15,822 nt of DNA from JAUIEH01 sp964483375 (GCA_964483375.1 CAZABJ010000059.1:1-15822); one strand, 5' to 3'; counted from the stretch's first letter, positions 7,520 to 15,117 are shown. Translations and numbers: made by a program. Notes: a model not told the origin generated them from the letters alone.

Positions 7520-8347
7520 ATGCGGTGGCCGATTTACTTGCTCGTCAGCATCGCGGTTTTGGCGCTTGTGGTCTATTTCGGAGTTCCCTGGGCGCTCAGA
7601 GTGATGGGACTGCACCGTCATTATACGATCCCGGAGTACGACTTGAGCGGCATGCGCGCCCTGGTCGTCACGACCAGCCACGGCCAGCTCGGCGAAACCG
7701 GACGGGCGACCGGCGTGTTCGGCTCTGAAATGACCGTGCCCTATTACGCGTTTCTCGACGCAGGGCTTGAGGTCGACATCGCCTCAATCCAAGGCGGCGA
7801 GGCGCCGATACAGCCCTGGTCCATGACGTGGCCGCTCGCGACCGCGGACGATCGACGGTTCCTGAACGACCCGATCGCCATGGGCAAGCTGCAGAACTCG
7901 CTGCCGATCGCTGAGGTCAGCGCCGGCGACTACGACGTGATCTTCATGGCCGGCGGCTGGGGCGCGGCGTACGATCTGGCGCAAAGCGCAGAACTCGCCG
8001 ATCTGATCACCGCGGCGAACGCGCAAGGCGTGGTCATCGGTTCAGTGTGCCACGGCGCGCTGGGATTGGTGAACGCAAGGGACGTCGACGGTTCGCGCTT
8101 GGTGGAAGGCCGCCGCGTCACCGGGGTGACGGATAGGCAGATCCAACAGTTCGGCATCACGATCACGCCGAAACACCCTGAAACCGAATTGCGGGCGGTC
8201 GGCGCTGACTTTCAAGCGGAGCATGCTTGGCGGGATTTCTTCGCAACGCTTACGGTCGTGGACGGAAATCTGGTCACCGGCCAGAACCAGAACAGCGGCT
8301 ATGAGACGTCTCACCGCATTCTGGAATTGCTCGAAGCGCGACGGTGA
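7520..8347 (+). CDS. Membrane-anchored DJ-1/PfpI family protein
   Basis: This 275-residue protein has the DJ-1/PfpI (type 1 glutamine amidotransferase-like) fold after an N-terminal membrane helix at about residues 4-29. The nucleophile elbow reads GSVCHGA, with Cys177 and His178. The conserved Glu of the Hsp31-like subgroup fits Glu70 in TGVFGSEMTVPYYAF, so a Glu-Cys-His site is plausible. Relatives are glyoxalases, deglycase-like proteins, chaperones or peptidases; which of these applies cannot be told. Most family members are soluble and cytosolic, so the helix is unusual, and with few positive charges ahead of it the catalytic domain is predicted to face the periplasm. AAGGGAG eight bases before the ATG is a strong ribosome binding site. 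It starts 27 bases after the sulfatase stop and ends one base before the FGE start, which argues for co-transcription. Confidence 0.82.
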   Translation: MRWPIYLLVSIAVLALVVYFGVPWALRVMGLHRHYTIPEYDLSGMRALVVTTSHGQLGETGRATGVFGSEMTVPYYAFLDAGLEVDIASIQGGEAPIQPWSMTWPLATADDRRFLNDPIAMGKLQNSLPIAEVSAGDYDVIFMAGGWGAAYDLAQSAELADLITAANAQGVVIGSVCHGALGLVNARDVDGSRLVEGRRVTGVTDRQIQQFGITITPKHPETELRAVGADFQAEHAWRDFFATLTVVDGNLVTGQNQNSGYETSHRILELLEARR

Positions 8348-8348
8348 C

Positions 8349-9272
8349 ATGAAGCGCACGACACTGGCGGCGATCGGGGTCAGCGCAGGTCTCGGCGCCG
8401 TCTTCCTCCCGCTCGCCGCTCTTGGGATTTATCGCGGGTTTGACGCGTCCGACCCTGCGGGGGGGCGCTGCGCGCTCGATCACAGTGCGCTTGGCGCGTT
8501 CATCGACATTCCCGGCGGCGGTTTCGTGATGGGCGCAGATGCGCTGTATCCTGAAGAAGGCCCGGCGGAGCGCGCTTTCGTCTCGGCGTTTGCTCTCCAA
8601 GCGCATGAGGTCACAAACAGTCAGTTCGCCGAATTCGTGGCGGCCACGGGCTATGTGACCGAAGCTGAAAGAAACGGCGGTTCGGCCGAATTCATCGGCG
8701 GCGACACGCCGGAAAATCTCTTGTCCTGGTGGCGATTGGACCCCCAGGCGACCTGGCGAACCCCGCAGGGGGAGGGCTCGAACCTAGACGGGTTGGCGCT
8801 CCATCCGGTGGTGCATGTGACGCTGAATGACGCCCGGGCCTATGCCGAATGGGCGGGTGCCCGGATACCCACCGAAGTTGAATGGGAATATGCCGCAAGC
8901 CTGGGGCTGTTTGATCCTGACGACCCGATGTCCGGCATGAGAGGACCTGACGGGGAGCCGCGCGCCAATGTTTGGTCGGGGTTCTTTCCGCTCATGGACT
9001 CCGGTCGAGACGGCTTTGCCGGACCCGCCCCGGTGGGCTGCTTCGAGCCTGGCCGAACAGGCGCTTACGACATGATCGGCAATGTCTGGGAGTGGACGGA
9101 AAGCCAGTACGCCCCGCATACGCCGCGCTTCACGATCAAAGGCGGCTCGTATCTGTGCAGCGAAAACTACTGCCGACGCTACCGCGTTGCGGCGCGAGAA
9201 GATTTCGAAGTCGACTTCAGCACCGCCCATATCGGGTTTCGGATCGTCGCCGACCCCGCGCGGCGCAATTGA
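8349..9272 (+). CDS. Formylglycine-generating enzyme (SUMF1/FGE), membrane-anchored
   Basis: FGE is a copper-dependent oxidase that turns the Cys of CxPSR in sulfatases into formylglycine. This 307-residue protein shows the FGE fold: IPGGGFVMG at 54-62, HEVTN at 86-90, RIPTEVEWEYAA at 172-183, YDMIGNVWEWT at 240-250 and GGSYLC at 265-270. Cys270 and Cys275 match the catalytic pair (C-x4-C) of true FGEs, which most other SUMF1-domain proteins lack. The usual PWGD after EYAA is missing, the residue after the first catalytic Cys is Ser rather than the usual His, and the usual NTPDSS region reads DFEVDF. A hydrophobic helix at about 5-28 without a clear cleavage site predicts an inner membrane anchor with a periplasmic domain. 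The ATG at 8349 follows the DJ-1 stop by one base. The natural client is the sulfatase two genes upstream. Confidence 0.87.
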   Translation: MKRTTLAAIGVSAGLGAVFLPLAALGIYRGFDASDPAGGRCALDHSALGAFIDIPGGGFVMGADALYPEEGPAERAFVSAFALQAHEVTNSQFAEFVAATGYVTEAERNGGSAEFIGGDTPENLLSWWRLDPQATWRTPQGEGSNLDGLALHPVVHVTLNDARAYAEWAGARIPTEVEWEYAASLGLFDPDDPMSGMRGPDGEPRANVWSGFFPLMDSGRDGFAGPAPVGCFEPGRTGAYDMIGNVWEWTESQYAPHTPRFTIKGGSYLCSENYCRRYRVAAREDFEVDFSTAHIGFRIVADPARRN

Positions 9273-9617
9273 CGCGCAACGCAGCCGCCGGGCGGCCGCA
9301 TTCGCCCATGAGGGCCGTCTGCGCGCGGCGGCGGTGGCCAAAACGGAATAGTCTTTGGCCTGGCGGGAGCTTTTGCAAATCGCCGGCGTCGTTACAACCG
9401 CAACAATGTGCACTGCAACACGGTCGGTCGTCGCCAGCGAGCTGACGTCGTCTGGGCGACCCTTCTGTCTGTCGCAAGGGCGGGTGGCTCAGTCATCGCT
9501 AAACCCTCGCGCCTGACGGGCCGACCGCGCCGCGCACATGCGTCACTGCGGGACCAAGCGAGCCGGATTGTCGGTCATAGACGACATCGGCCCGTTTCAA
9601 TGTCGAAGGGGTTTTGG
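9273..9617. other. Intergenic stretch between FGE and outer membrane protein
   Basis: No gene is supported in these 345 bases. The plus frame of the outer membrane protein is open back to 9408, but that part lacks a ribosome binding site and reads Arg-rich. A hairpin at 9336-9360 may end the sulfatase operon. The promoter for the outer membrane protein should be here, but I find no clear boxes. Confidence 0.5.
9336..9360 (+). terminator. Hairpin after the sulfatase-FGE operon
   Basis: GGCCAAA at 9336-9342 and TTTGGCC at 9354-9360 form a 7-bp stem around an 11-base loop, 64 bases after the FGE stop. No poly-T run follows, so it is a candidate end signal only. It is the best structure seen between the FGE gene and the next unit. 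Confidence 0.35.
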
Positions 9618-10370
9618 ATGTCGCTCAAGCGCGCCGCACTTGGTTTGTCGGCTGTAATCGCTTTTCCTTTCGCCGCCGAGGCGCAGAGCCCCTGGGAGTA
9701 CAGGGCTACGCTGTATGGCTGGTTCCCCGCGGCGTCAGCCACGGTCGAAACCCCGGTGGGCGAGCTGGAAACCGACGCAGATTTCGACGAGATCCTCGAA
9801 ACGCTTGATTTGGCGTTTTTGGGCGCGCTCGAAGCGCGCAACGGCCGTTGGTCCTTTGTCGGCGACCTCGTTTACACCGACGTCAGCTCAGAAACCGATG
9901 CGCCTTTGGGCGGGCTCTTCGCGCGGGGCGAGGTCGACGCCCAGACGACGCTTTTGAGCGCTTATGCGCTTTATGCTCTGGCCGATCGGGATGACCTGCG
10001 GTTCGAGGTCGGCGGCGGCGTTCGCTATAATCACGTTGAGGTCGACACCTTTCTCGCCGGCCAAGGCGCGACGCCTGACCTCAGTTTGGGCAATTCCGGG
10101 GATTGGGCCGATCTCTTGCTTGCCGCGCGCGGCAGCACGCGCTTCAGCGATAGATGGTCCGGCAGGGCCTATGTGGACATCGGCGGCTTCGGCATAGAAG
10201 ACTCCTCGGACCTGTCGTGGCAGGCCTTTGTGGGCGTCGGCTATCATTTCAACGAAAGATGGACGGCTGTCGGCGGATACCGTCACCTGTCGATCGAGCG
10301 TGAGCTCGATAACGCGGACATTACGGTTGAGCTTTCCGGGCCCGTTCTCGGCTTTCAGGCGTCGTTCTGA
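9618..10370 (+). CDS. Outer membrane beta-barrel protein
   Basis: The predicted 250-residue protein has a signal peptide ending in FAAEA-QS at about residue 22 and then regularly alternating hydrophobic and polar strands rich in Gly, Trp and Tyr. It ends in a terminal Phe (GFQASF), the usual signal for insertion by the Bam complex. Paired strands such as LRFEVGGGVRYN, WADLLLAARG and WRAYVDIGG-like repeats suggest a small barrel, perhaps of 8-10 strands, of the general OmpW/porin-like kind; I do not recognise a named family. The start at 9618 is chosen because AAGGGG lies six bases upstream; an ATG at 9600 is also in frame. It follows the sulfatase cluster by 345 bases and could serve passage of its substrate or product, though nothing proves the link. 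Confidence 0.75.
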   Translation: MSLKRAALGLSAVIAFPFAAEAQSPWEYRATLYGWFPAASATVETPVGELETDADFDEILETLDLAFLGALEARNGRWSFVGDLVYTDVSSETDAPLGGLFARGEVDAQTTLLSAYALYALADRDDLRFEVGGGVRYNHVEVDTFLAGQGATPDLSLGNSGDWADLLLAARGSTRFSDRWSGRAYVDIGGFGIEDSSDLSWQAFVGVGYHFNERWTAVGGYRHLSIERELDNADITVELSGPVLGFQASF

Positions 10371-10403
10371 TTGTCGACCGAAACACGTCACGGAGACGAA
10401 GTC

Positions 10404-10784
10404 ATGGCCACTGTCTGGAAGCTCTTGGCCGGCGTTCCTGCGCTGCTCTTGCTGCTTATCGGCCTGGCATGGTGGGCGGCGCCGGAGTTCGCCGGCGCGC
10501 AGCTTGGCATGACTTTGTTGAGCGGGCTGGGATTGAGCTCGCAGATCGCCGATCTGGCTTCCTTTTTCCTAACGGCAGGGACCTGCGTGCTGATCGGGAT
10601 CGCGACCCAGATACGCACTTGGCTCTATCCGGCGATCATGCTCCTGGCGTTTGCGATCTGCGGGCGGATCATCGCCTGGCTGTTCCATGGCGCCGCCCTC
10701 GCAACCGCAATGATCGTGGTCGAAGTGACCATCATAGCATTGCTGGTGTTGGTTTCCAGGCAAATGCCAAAGTCACAAAGGTGA
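10404..10784 (+). CDS. Small four-helix integral membrane protein
   Basis: This 126-residue protein is almost wholly hydrophobic, with four predicted helices at about residues 6-25, 49-68, 72-93 and 97-117 and a basic tail (SRQMPKSQR). The size and topology recall DUF4345-type small membrane proteins, but no motif makes this firm. The ATG at 10404 has GGAGA about eight bases upstream. The frame is also open to a TTG at 10371, directly behind the stop of the outer membrane protein. The 33-base gap to that protein suggests a two-gene unit. The function is unknown. Confidence 0.7.
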   Translation: MATVWKLLAGVPALLLLLIGLAWWAAPEFAGAQLGMTLLSGLGLSSQIADLASFFLTAGTCVLIGIATQIRTWLYPAIMLLAFAICGRIIAWLFHGAALATAMIVVEVTIIALLVLVSRQMPKSQR

Positions 10785-10880
10785 GCTGAGAGAGGCGGAA
10801 ATCTCTTCGCGTGCTCACCAAGACTTCGGCGCAGACGAACGTAATCGAGATTGCTGAGGTGAACTTAGCAAGCAAAACCG

Positions 10881-10899
10881 CGGGCGTGACGTGCGCCCG
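10881..10899 (+). terminator. Stem-loop CGGGCG/CGCCCG
   Basis: CGGGCG and CGCCCG form a 6-bp GC stem around TGACGTG, about 100 bases after the small membrane protein gene, and are followed by TTCTATCT. The GC stem with a T-rich tail is the most terminator-like structure in the window, though the tail is not a pure T run. Confidence 0.4.
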
Positions 10900-10915
10900 T
10901 TCTATCTAAACGCAC

Positions 10916-10931
10916 CGCCCCGCCTGGGGCG
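10916..10931 (+). promoter_or_regulatory. GC stem-loop directly before the lipoprotein ribosome binding site
   Basis: CGCCCC and GGGGCG form a perfect 6-bp stem around GCCT, ending six bases before the AAGGG ribosome binding site of the lipoprotein gene. If the transcript starts upstream, this stem sits in the leader where it could affect ribosome access. It could also be the second half of a tandem terminator with the hairpin at 10881-10899. Confidence 0.3.
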
Positions 10932-10949
10932 AACGGTAAGGGCATGGCC

Positions 10950-11285
10950 ATGAAACTCGCTTATCTCCCCATTGTCGCCGTCGTCGCCGCCTGCGCCACC
11001 GCAAGCTCTGACGAACGCGCGTCCCTCCTCGCTGATCCGATCAATTGCGACGTGGCCGAAGCGGATATCGCAGCCCTCGAAGCGGCGATGCCGTCGCGGG
11101 GCGAGCGCGCGGCGTCGGTGGCCCAGACGATCGTTCCGGTCGGCGCGGTCGCCAGCGTCGTGACAGGGTCTTATCGTGACCGGGCGGCCGTCCTGACAGG
11201 GCGGACTGAAGAAGAATTGACCGCCCGGATCGAAGAAATCGAAGAAAACTGCGGTTTGGCGGAAACAACTGAGGGCGAAGGTTGA
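10950..11285 (+). CDS. Small lipoprotein, function unknown
   Basis: The predicted 111-residue protein starts with a short signal sequence and a lipobox (VVAAC) with Cys15 as the expected lipidation site. The mature part has helical segments, a hydrophobic patch IVPVGAVASVV near residues 62-72, a charged helix with Glu-rich repeats, and two further cysteines (INC near 33 and ENC near 102) that might form a disulfide. I do not recognise the family. Two ATGs are six bases apart; AAGGG lies seven bases before the second and only one base before the first, so 10950 is preferred over 10944. It stands alone between two operons. Confidence 0.65.
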   Translation: MKLAYLPIVAVVAACATASSDERASLLADPINCDVAEADIAALEAAMPSRGERAASVAQTIVPVGAVASVVTGSYRDRAAVLTGRTEEELTARIEEIEENCGLAETTEGEG

Positions 11286-11529
11286 TCGAACTCCGTCGTG
11301 GGGTAGTTACAGTGTCGCGCTGGGCGGGGCGTTCTCCGGCGATCGCGACCCTCGCGCACATGCCGTTGGGAGCGGCGGGGGTCTGACTGTCGGGGGGCAG
11401 GCGACCGGGGCCCCGTTCCTGGGGGAAGAAGCAGGGCGCGGCGCGGGCGCGTCACTGCGTGCCCAGAGACAGGGCTGCAGGGCAAGAGCGGCTTCGCCGT
11501 TCAGCAAAGGGTAGTGGCGGGGGATTGCT

Positions 11530-12162
11530 GTGAGAACGACCGCGCTCGGCGTGCCCGTCGACGACCTGCTCGTCTGCCGAAACTGCGACGCGGTTTGGCT
11601 CCGGCCTCAGTTGAAGGTCGGCGAACGCGCGCGCTGCAGCCGGTGCCACAGCGTGATCCTCACCAACAAGGTGCGAGCGTCCGACCGTACTTTGGCGCTG
11701 ATGGTGGCGTCGCTGATCCTATTCCTCATCGCCGTCAGTTTTCCGTTTATGGCGATGGAGCGGTCCGGGCTCTCGAACCAAATCTCCGTAATCGATGCGG
11801 TGTTGGCCCTTTGGAGCAATGACATGCCGCTCCTTGGGGCGGCGTCGGCGTTGTTCGTCTTGGTTTTCCCACTGATCAGGATGCTGCTGCTCATCCACGT
11901 CTTTGGCGCGCTGCGGCTGCGCCGCAGGCTGGGTCCGTTGGCTGCGCGCTCGCTCAGGCTGGCTCAAGATCTTGATCCTTGGGCGATGGTTGAGATCTTT
12001 ATGATCGGCGTGATCGTGTCGCTGGTGAAAGTCGGCGATCTCGCCCGGATCAGCGTCGGGCCCGCTTTTTGGGCGCTGACCGCCCTCATCGTGGTTTTGA
12101 CCATGACCACCGCCATGTGGTGCCGGGACACCGCGTGGGACGACATGCGGGCACGGTCATGA
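11530..12162 (+). CDS. pqiA: PqiA-like membrane protein, first half (paraquat-inducible protein A)
   Basis: PqiA/LetA proteins are inner membrane partners of MCE-type lipid transporters. The usual protein has two similar halves, each with a zinc-ribbon-like pair of CxxC motifs and four helices. This 210-residue gene encodes one half: Cys16/Cys19 and Cys36/Cys39, then helices at about 56-74, 100-125, 145-170 and 177-195, with the family SFPFM after the first helix. The start is a GTG preceded by GGGGGA about eight bases upstream. Its stop overlaps the start of the second half by an ATGA junction, so the two are translationally coupled. The 244 bases before it hold no gene that I can see and should contain the operon promoter. 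Confidence 0.85.
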   Translation: MRTTALGVPVDDLLVCRNCDAVWLRPQLKVGERARCSRCHSVILTNKVRASDRTLALMVASLILFLIAVSFPFMAMERSGLSNQISVIDAVLALWSNDMPLLGAASALFVLVFPLIRMLLLIHVFGALRLRRRLGPLAARSLRLAQDLDPWAMVEIFMIGVIVSLVKVGDLARISVGPAFWALTALIVVLTMTTAMWCRDTAWDDMRARS

Positions 12163-12782
12163 TCACGGCGCGCGAAATCGGCCTCGCCGCCTGTCCCTCC
12201 TGCGGCAGCGCCAGCGATGCGACGCTCTCGCACTGCAGGGTGTGCGGCCGGCGGCTGCATCTGCGCCGGCCCGCGAGCTTACAAGCCGTTTGGGCGTTCT
12301 GGTTCGCGGGACTGATCGCGTATGTGCCCGCGAACATCTACCCGATGATGATCACACAGTCTTTAACCGGGGACTCCCCGCAAACCATTCTGGGCGGCGT
12401 GATCACGCTCATCCACTATGAGTCCTACGCGATCGCATTCGTCGTGTTCGCAGCCAGCTTCCTCGTGCCGGTCTCGAAGTTCGCGATCATCGCATGGCTC
12501 AGCCTGAGCATTCAGTTCAACTGGCCAGCCGACGATCACCAGCGTCACCGCGCGCACCATGTGGTCGAGTTTATTGGTCGGTGGTCGATGATAGACGTGT
12601 TTGTCGTCGCCGCCCTGGCCGCGCTCATTCAACTAGGCGGCATAATCGCCATCGCGCCAGGCGCGGGCATTTCCGCCTTCGGCGCGTCGGTCGTGCTGAC
12701 GATGTTGTCGGCGAGCGCCCTTGATCCCCGTCTCATTTGGGACAGACCAAACCGGACAGAGGAGCCGCGTGATGCCCGTTGA
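12159..12782 (+). CDS. pqiA: PqiA-like membrane protein, second half
   Basis: This 207-residue protein corresponds to the other PqiA half. It carries Cys12/Cys15 and Cys26/Cys29, the family motif YVPANIYPMM at about 55-64, the HYESYAIA region after the loop, and EFIGRWSMIDVFVVA around 137-151, typical of the PqiA domain. Four membrane helices are predicted. The ATG at 12159 overlaps the previous stop (ATGA), and the 3' end overlaps pqiB by 11 bases. The two halves probably pair in the membrane to make what is one protein in Escherichia coli, either ancestral or split. Confidence 0.85.
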   Translation: MITAREIGLAACPSCGSASDATLSHCRVCGRRLHLRRPASLQAVWAFWFAGLIAYVPANIYPMMITQSLTGDSPQTILGGVITLIHYESYAIAFVVFAASFLVPVSKFAIIAWLSLSIQFNWPADDHQRHRAHHVVEFIGRWSMIDVFVVAALAALIQLGGIIAIAPGAGISAFGASVVLTMLSASALDPRLIWDRPNRTEEPRDAR

Positions 12783-14430
12783 TCAGGGTTTAGAGGCAGC
12801 GCATGTGGAAAGGCCGTCGCGACGCTCGCTGTCGTTTGTTTGGCTCGTTCCGGTGTTCGCGGCGCTGATTGGCGGCGCCGTGGCTTGGCAGTCTTTGTCC
12901 GAGCAAGGTCCGCTGGTTGAGATCCTGTTTGAGGAGGCCTCGGGCATTGAGGCCGGCGCTACCGAGATCCGCCATAACGACGTCGTGGTCGGGATCGTCG
13001 AGGATGTCTCGCTCACGCCCGACTTGAGCGCTGTCAGCGTGCGTGCGCGCATGGACAAAATCATCGCGCCGTATCTTGGGGAAACCGCCCAGTTCTGGGT
13101 CGTCAGCGCCCGGTTCGACGGGGCGGCGATTTCCGGGCTGTCGACCATCCTGTCAGGCGCTTACATCGAGGTCGACTGGTCAGAGCCGTCCGACGACACC
13201 CAGCGCGTCTTCGAAGGGCTTTCGCGACCGCCGCTGACCCCGCCAGGCTCCCCGGGCAGGCATGTGACGCTGCGCGCCCAGAGCGCAGGGTCGGTCGGTG
13301 TCGGCTCGCCGATCTATTTCCGCCAATTGGAGGTGGGCCGCGTCGAAGAGCGGACGCTCGCCGAGGACGGCCGCAGCATCATGTATCGCGGGTTTATCGA
13401 AGCGCCGTACCACGAGCGCATCAACGCCGCGACGCGGTTTTGGAACGCTTCCGGCGTCGATATCCGCGCAGGCGCGGACGGGTTCGTGGTTCGGGTTGAG
13501 TCCATGCAGGCGCTGCTGGCGGGCGGGCTCGCATTCGGATCCGTCGGGGAAGGGTCGATCGGAGGCGAGGTTGCAGCCGATCGCGTGTTCCGCATCTTCC
13601 GCGACCGCGACGACGCGGTTGAGAGCCTTTACGTCGACGAAGAAAACAGCTTCCGCTTCATCGCTGAATTCGACGGCTCTATCAGCGGGCTTCAGCCTGG
13701 CGCGGCGATCGAATTTGACGGCCTCCGCGTCGGCGTCGTGGACGATATCGTTTTCGAATTCGGCTCGCCGGGACCGGAAGACGACCGCGTGTACGCCGTG
13801 CTCAGCTTCCAGCCGAGCCGCATCGGCAACGCCAACGTCTCCGAGGCGGAGTTGCGCGCCAATTTTGATGCGATGGTGGCGGGCGGCATGCGCTTGCGCT
13901 TGTCGGTCGGCAACATCCTAACCGGCGCTGCGGTGATCGAATTGGTGCAGATTGACGACGCCGAACCGGCTGCCATCGACTATGACGCCGTGCCCTATCC
14001 GGCCCTTCCCACCGCGCCGTCGACGGTGGAAGCGGTGACGCAAAACGCCCAAACCCTTATCGCGAACCTCTCCGCCTTGCCGCTTGAGGATCTCGTGCTC
14101 GCCGCGACGGATCTCTTGCGAAGCGCCGATGCGGTCGTGGGCAACCCCTCGATGGAGGCCGCTCCTGAGGAGCTCTTGGCGTCTCTGCGCGCATTTTCCG
14201 AAGTGGCGCGCAGCGTCGACGCCGCGACAGACAGCGTGCCGGCTCTGTTGGCGCGGCTTTCGGCGGTCTCCGACGCCGCCAACGCGACTTTGGACGGGCT
14301 TTCCCCGGATTCAGAGGTTTATGTGGAGTTGTCCGCCGCTGTGCGCGATTTGAGGGACGCCGCGCGCTCCATCGCAGAACTCGCGGAATTGCTGGAGCGG
14401 GAGCCGAACGCCTTGTTGGTCGGCCGATGA
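12772..14430 (+). CDS. pqiB: PqiB-like MCE-domain lipid transport protein
   Basis: PqiB forms stacked hexameric MCE rings with a helical tube that bridges the periplasm for lipid movement between the two membranes. This 552-residue protein has a single N-terminal helix at about 22-40 and three MCE domains at about 46-137, 164-224 and 293-398. A mainly helical tail at about 415-545 suits the coiled needle and ends REPNALLVGR, a usual MCE protein ending. Three MCE domains fit PqiB (MlaD has one, LetB seven). The ATG at 12772 is chosen for AGAGGAG about eight bases upstream and for the 11-base overlap with the preceding gene. The stop overlaps the first possible pqiC start. Confidence 0.9.
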   Translation: MPVDQGLEAAHVERPSRRSLSFVWLVPVFAALIGGAVAWQSLSEQGPLVEILFEEASGIEAGATEIRHNDVVVGIVEDVSLTPDLSAVSVRARMDKIIAPYLGETAQFWVVSARFDGAAISGLSTILSGAYIEVDWSEPSDDTQRVFEGLSRPPLTPPGSPGRHVTLRAQSAGSVGVGSPIYFRQLEVGRVEERTLAEDGRSIMYRGFIEAPYHERINAATRFWNASGVDIRAGADGFVVRVESMQALLAGGLAFGSVGEGSIGGEVAADRVFRIFRDRDDAVESLYVDEENSFRFIAEFDGSISGLQPGAAIEFDGLRVGVVDDIVFEFGSPGPEDDRVYAVLSFQPSRIGNANVSEAELRANFDAMVAGGMRLRLSVGNILTGAAVIELVQIDDAEPAAIDYDAVPYPALPTAPSTVEAVTQNAQTLIANLSALPLEDLVLAATDLLRSADAVVGNPSMEAAPEELLASLRAFSEVARSVDAATDSVPALLARLSAVSDAANATLDGLSPDSEVYVELSAAVRDLRDAARSIAELAELLEREPNALLVGR

Positions 14431-14444
14431 GAGGAGAGTTGGGG

Positions 14445-15017
14445 ATGCGTACGACACTGTTGGCCGCCGTCGGGTTGCTCGCCGCTTGCGCGGGAACGCC
14501 GCCGGAGCTTTACGTTCTGACCGAACCCCGCGGCGCTGACGCCGCAGGGCTTGAAACCCCCGGCTTGGAACGGGTCGGCCTGGCGACCGTCAGCCTCCCC
14601 GGCTATGCGCAGGGAGATAAGATCGCGAGCCTCGCAGCGGACAACCAAATTTTCCAGGACGAGGATCATCGCTGGGCCGAACCGCCCGAAGACGGGGTGT
14701 CGCGCATTCTCGCTTTGACGCTTGAGCAGCGCCTGGCCGCCGCGGTGGTCGCAGCCCCGTTCCCGCGCGGGCTCGACCCCGACATCCGCATCGACGTGCG
14801 GTTCGATCGCTTTGTTCGCACCCAGCCCGGGGGCGCGGAAATCTCGGGCCAATTCTCCATCATCTCCGGAGACGGCGGCGAAGTGTTGATGGTCCGACGG
14901 TTCGACTATCAACAGGCTGCGCCGAATGTGGGTTACCCGGGTTTCATGCAAGCGCTTGAGGCGGCTCTCGCCGAACTCAGCCGCGGCGTCGCCGAAGCGA
15001 TCGTCGAGCTGAATTGA
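14445..15017 (+). CDS. pqiC: PqiC-like outer membrane lipoprotein (ABC-type transport auxiliary)
   Basis: PqiC is the lipoprotein that docks the PqiB tube at the outer membrane. This protein (190 residues) has a signal peptide and lipobox LLAAC with Cys15, then PELYVLTEPRG, the usual start of the DUF330/auxiliary-lipoprotein domain. Later it shows the strand pattern with IDVRFDRFVRTQPGGAEISGQF, typical of the family. The ATG at 14445 is preferred because GAGGAG lies eight bases upstream; an ATG at 14427 overlapping the pqiB stop is also in frame. It is the last gene of the operon. Confidence 0.85.
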   Translation: MRTTLLAAVGLLAACAGTPPELYVLTEPRGADAAGLETPGLERVGLATVSLPGYAQGDKIASLAADNQIFQDEDHRWAEPPEDGVSRILALTLEQRLAAAVVAAPFPRGLDPDIRIDVRFDRFVRTQPGGAEISGQFSIISGDGGEVLMVRRFDYQQAAPNVGYPGFMQALEAALAELSRGVAEAIVELN

Positions 15018-15056
15018 CGGACTTTGCGGCGACAAAGAGCTTCGAGGCCCCAGGGC

Positions 15057-15117
15057 CGCGCCGTTTCACCATCAGGCCCGCGCGACCGATCAGATCGCCA
15101 AGCCTCGAAACGGCGCG
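15057..15117. repeat. 11-bp perfect inverted repeat
   Basis: CGCGCCGTTTC at 15057-15067 and GAAACGGCGCG at 15107-15117 are exact reverse complements 39 bases apart. The right arm is preceded by GCCTC, and TTCGAGGC occurs at 15041-15048, so the right arm could also pair with that alternative partner. Such competing pairings between convergent genes could serve a two-way terminator or a recombination site. Confidence 0.45.

Noticed and set aside
8349..9272. Reading the SUMF1-domain protein as PvdO, EgtB or a kinase-linked relative
   Set aside because: Those lack the paired catalytic cysteines; here both are present and a CxPSR sulfatase is two genes away, so FGE is the better call.
11406..11415. 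10-base palindrome CGGGGCCCCG before pqiA
   Set aside because: Expected by chance in such GC-rich DNA and not placed at a recognisable promoter.
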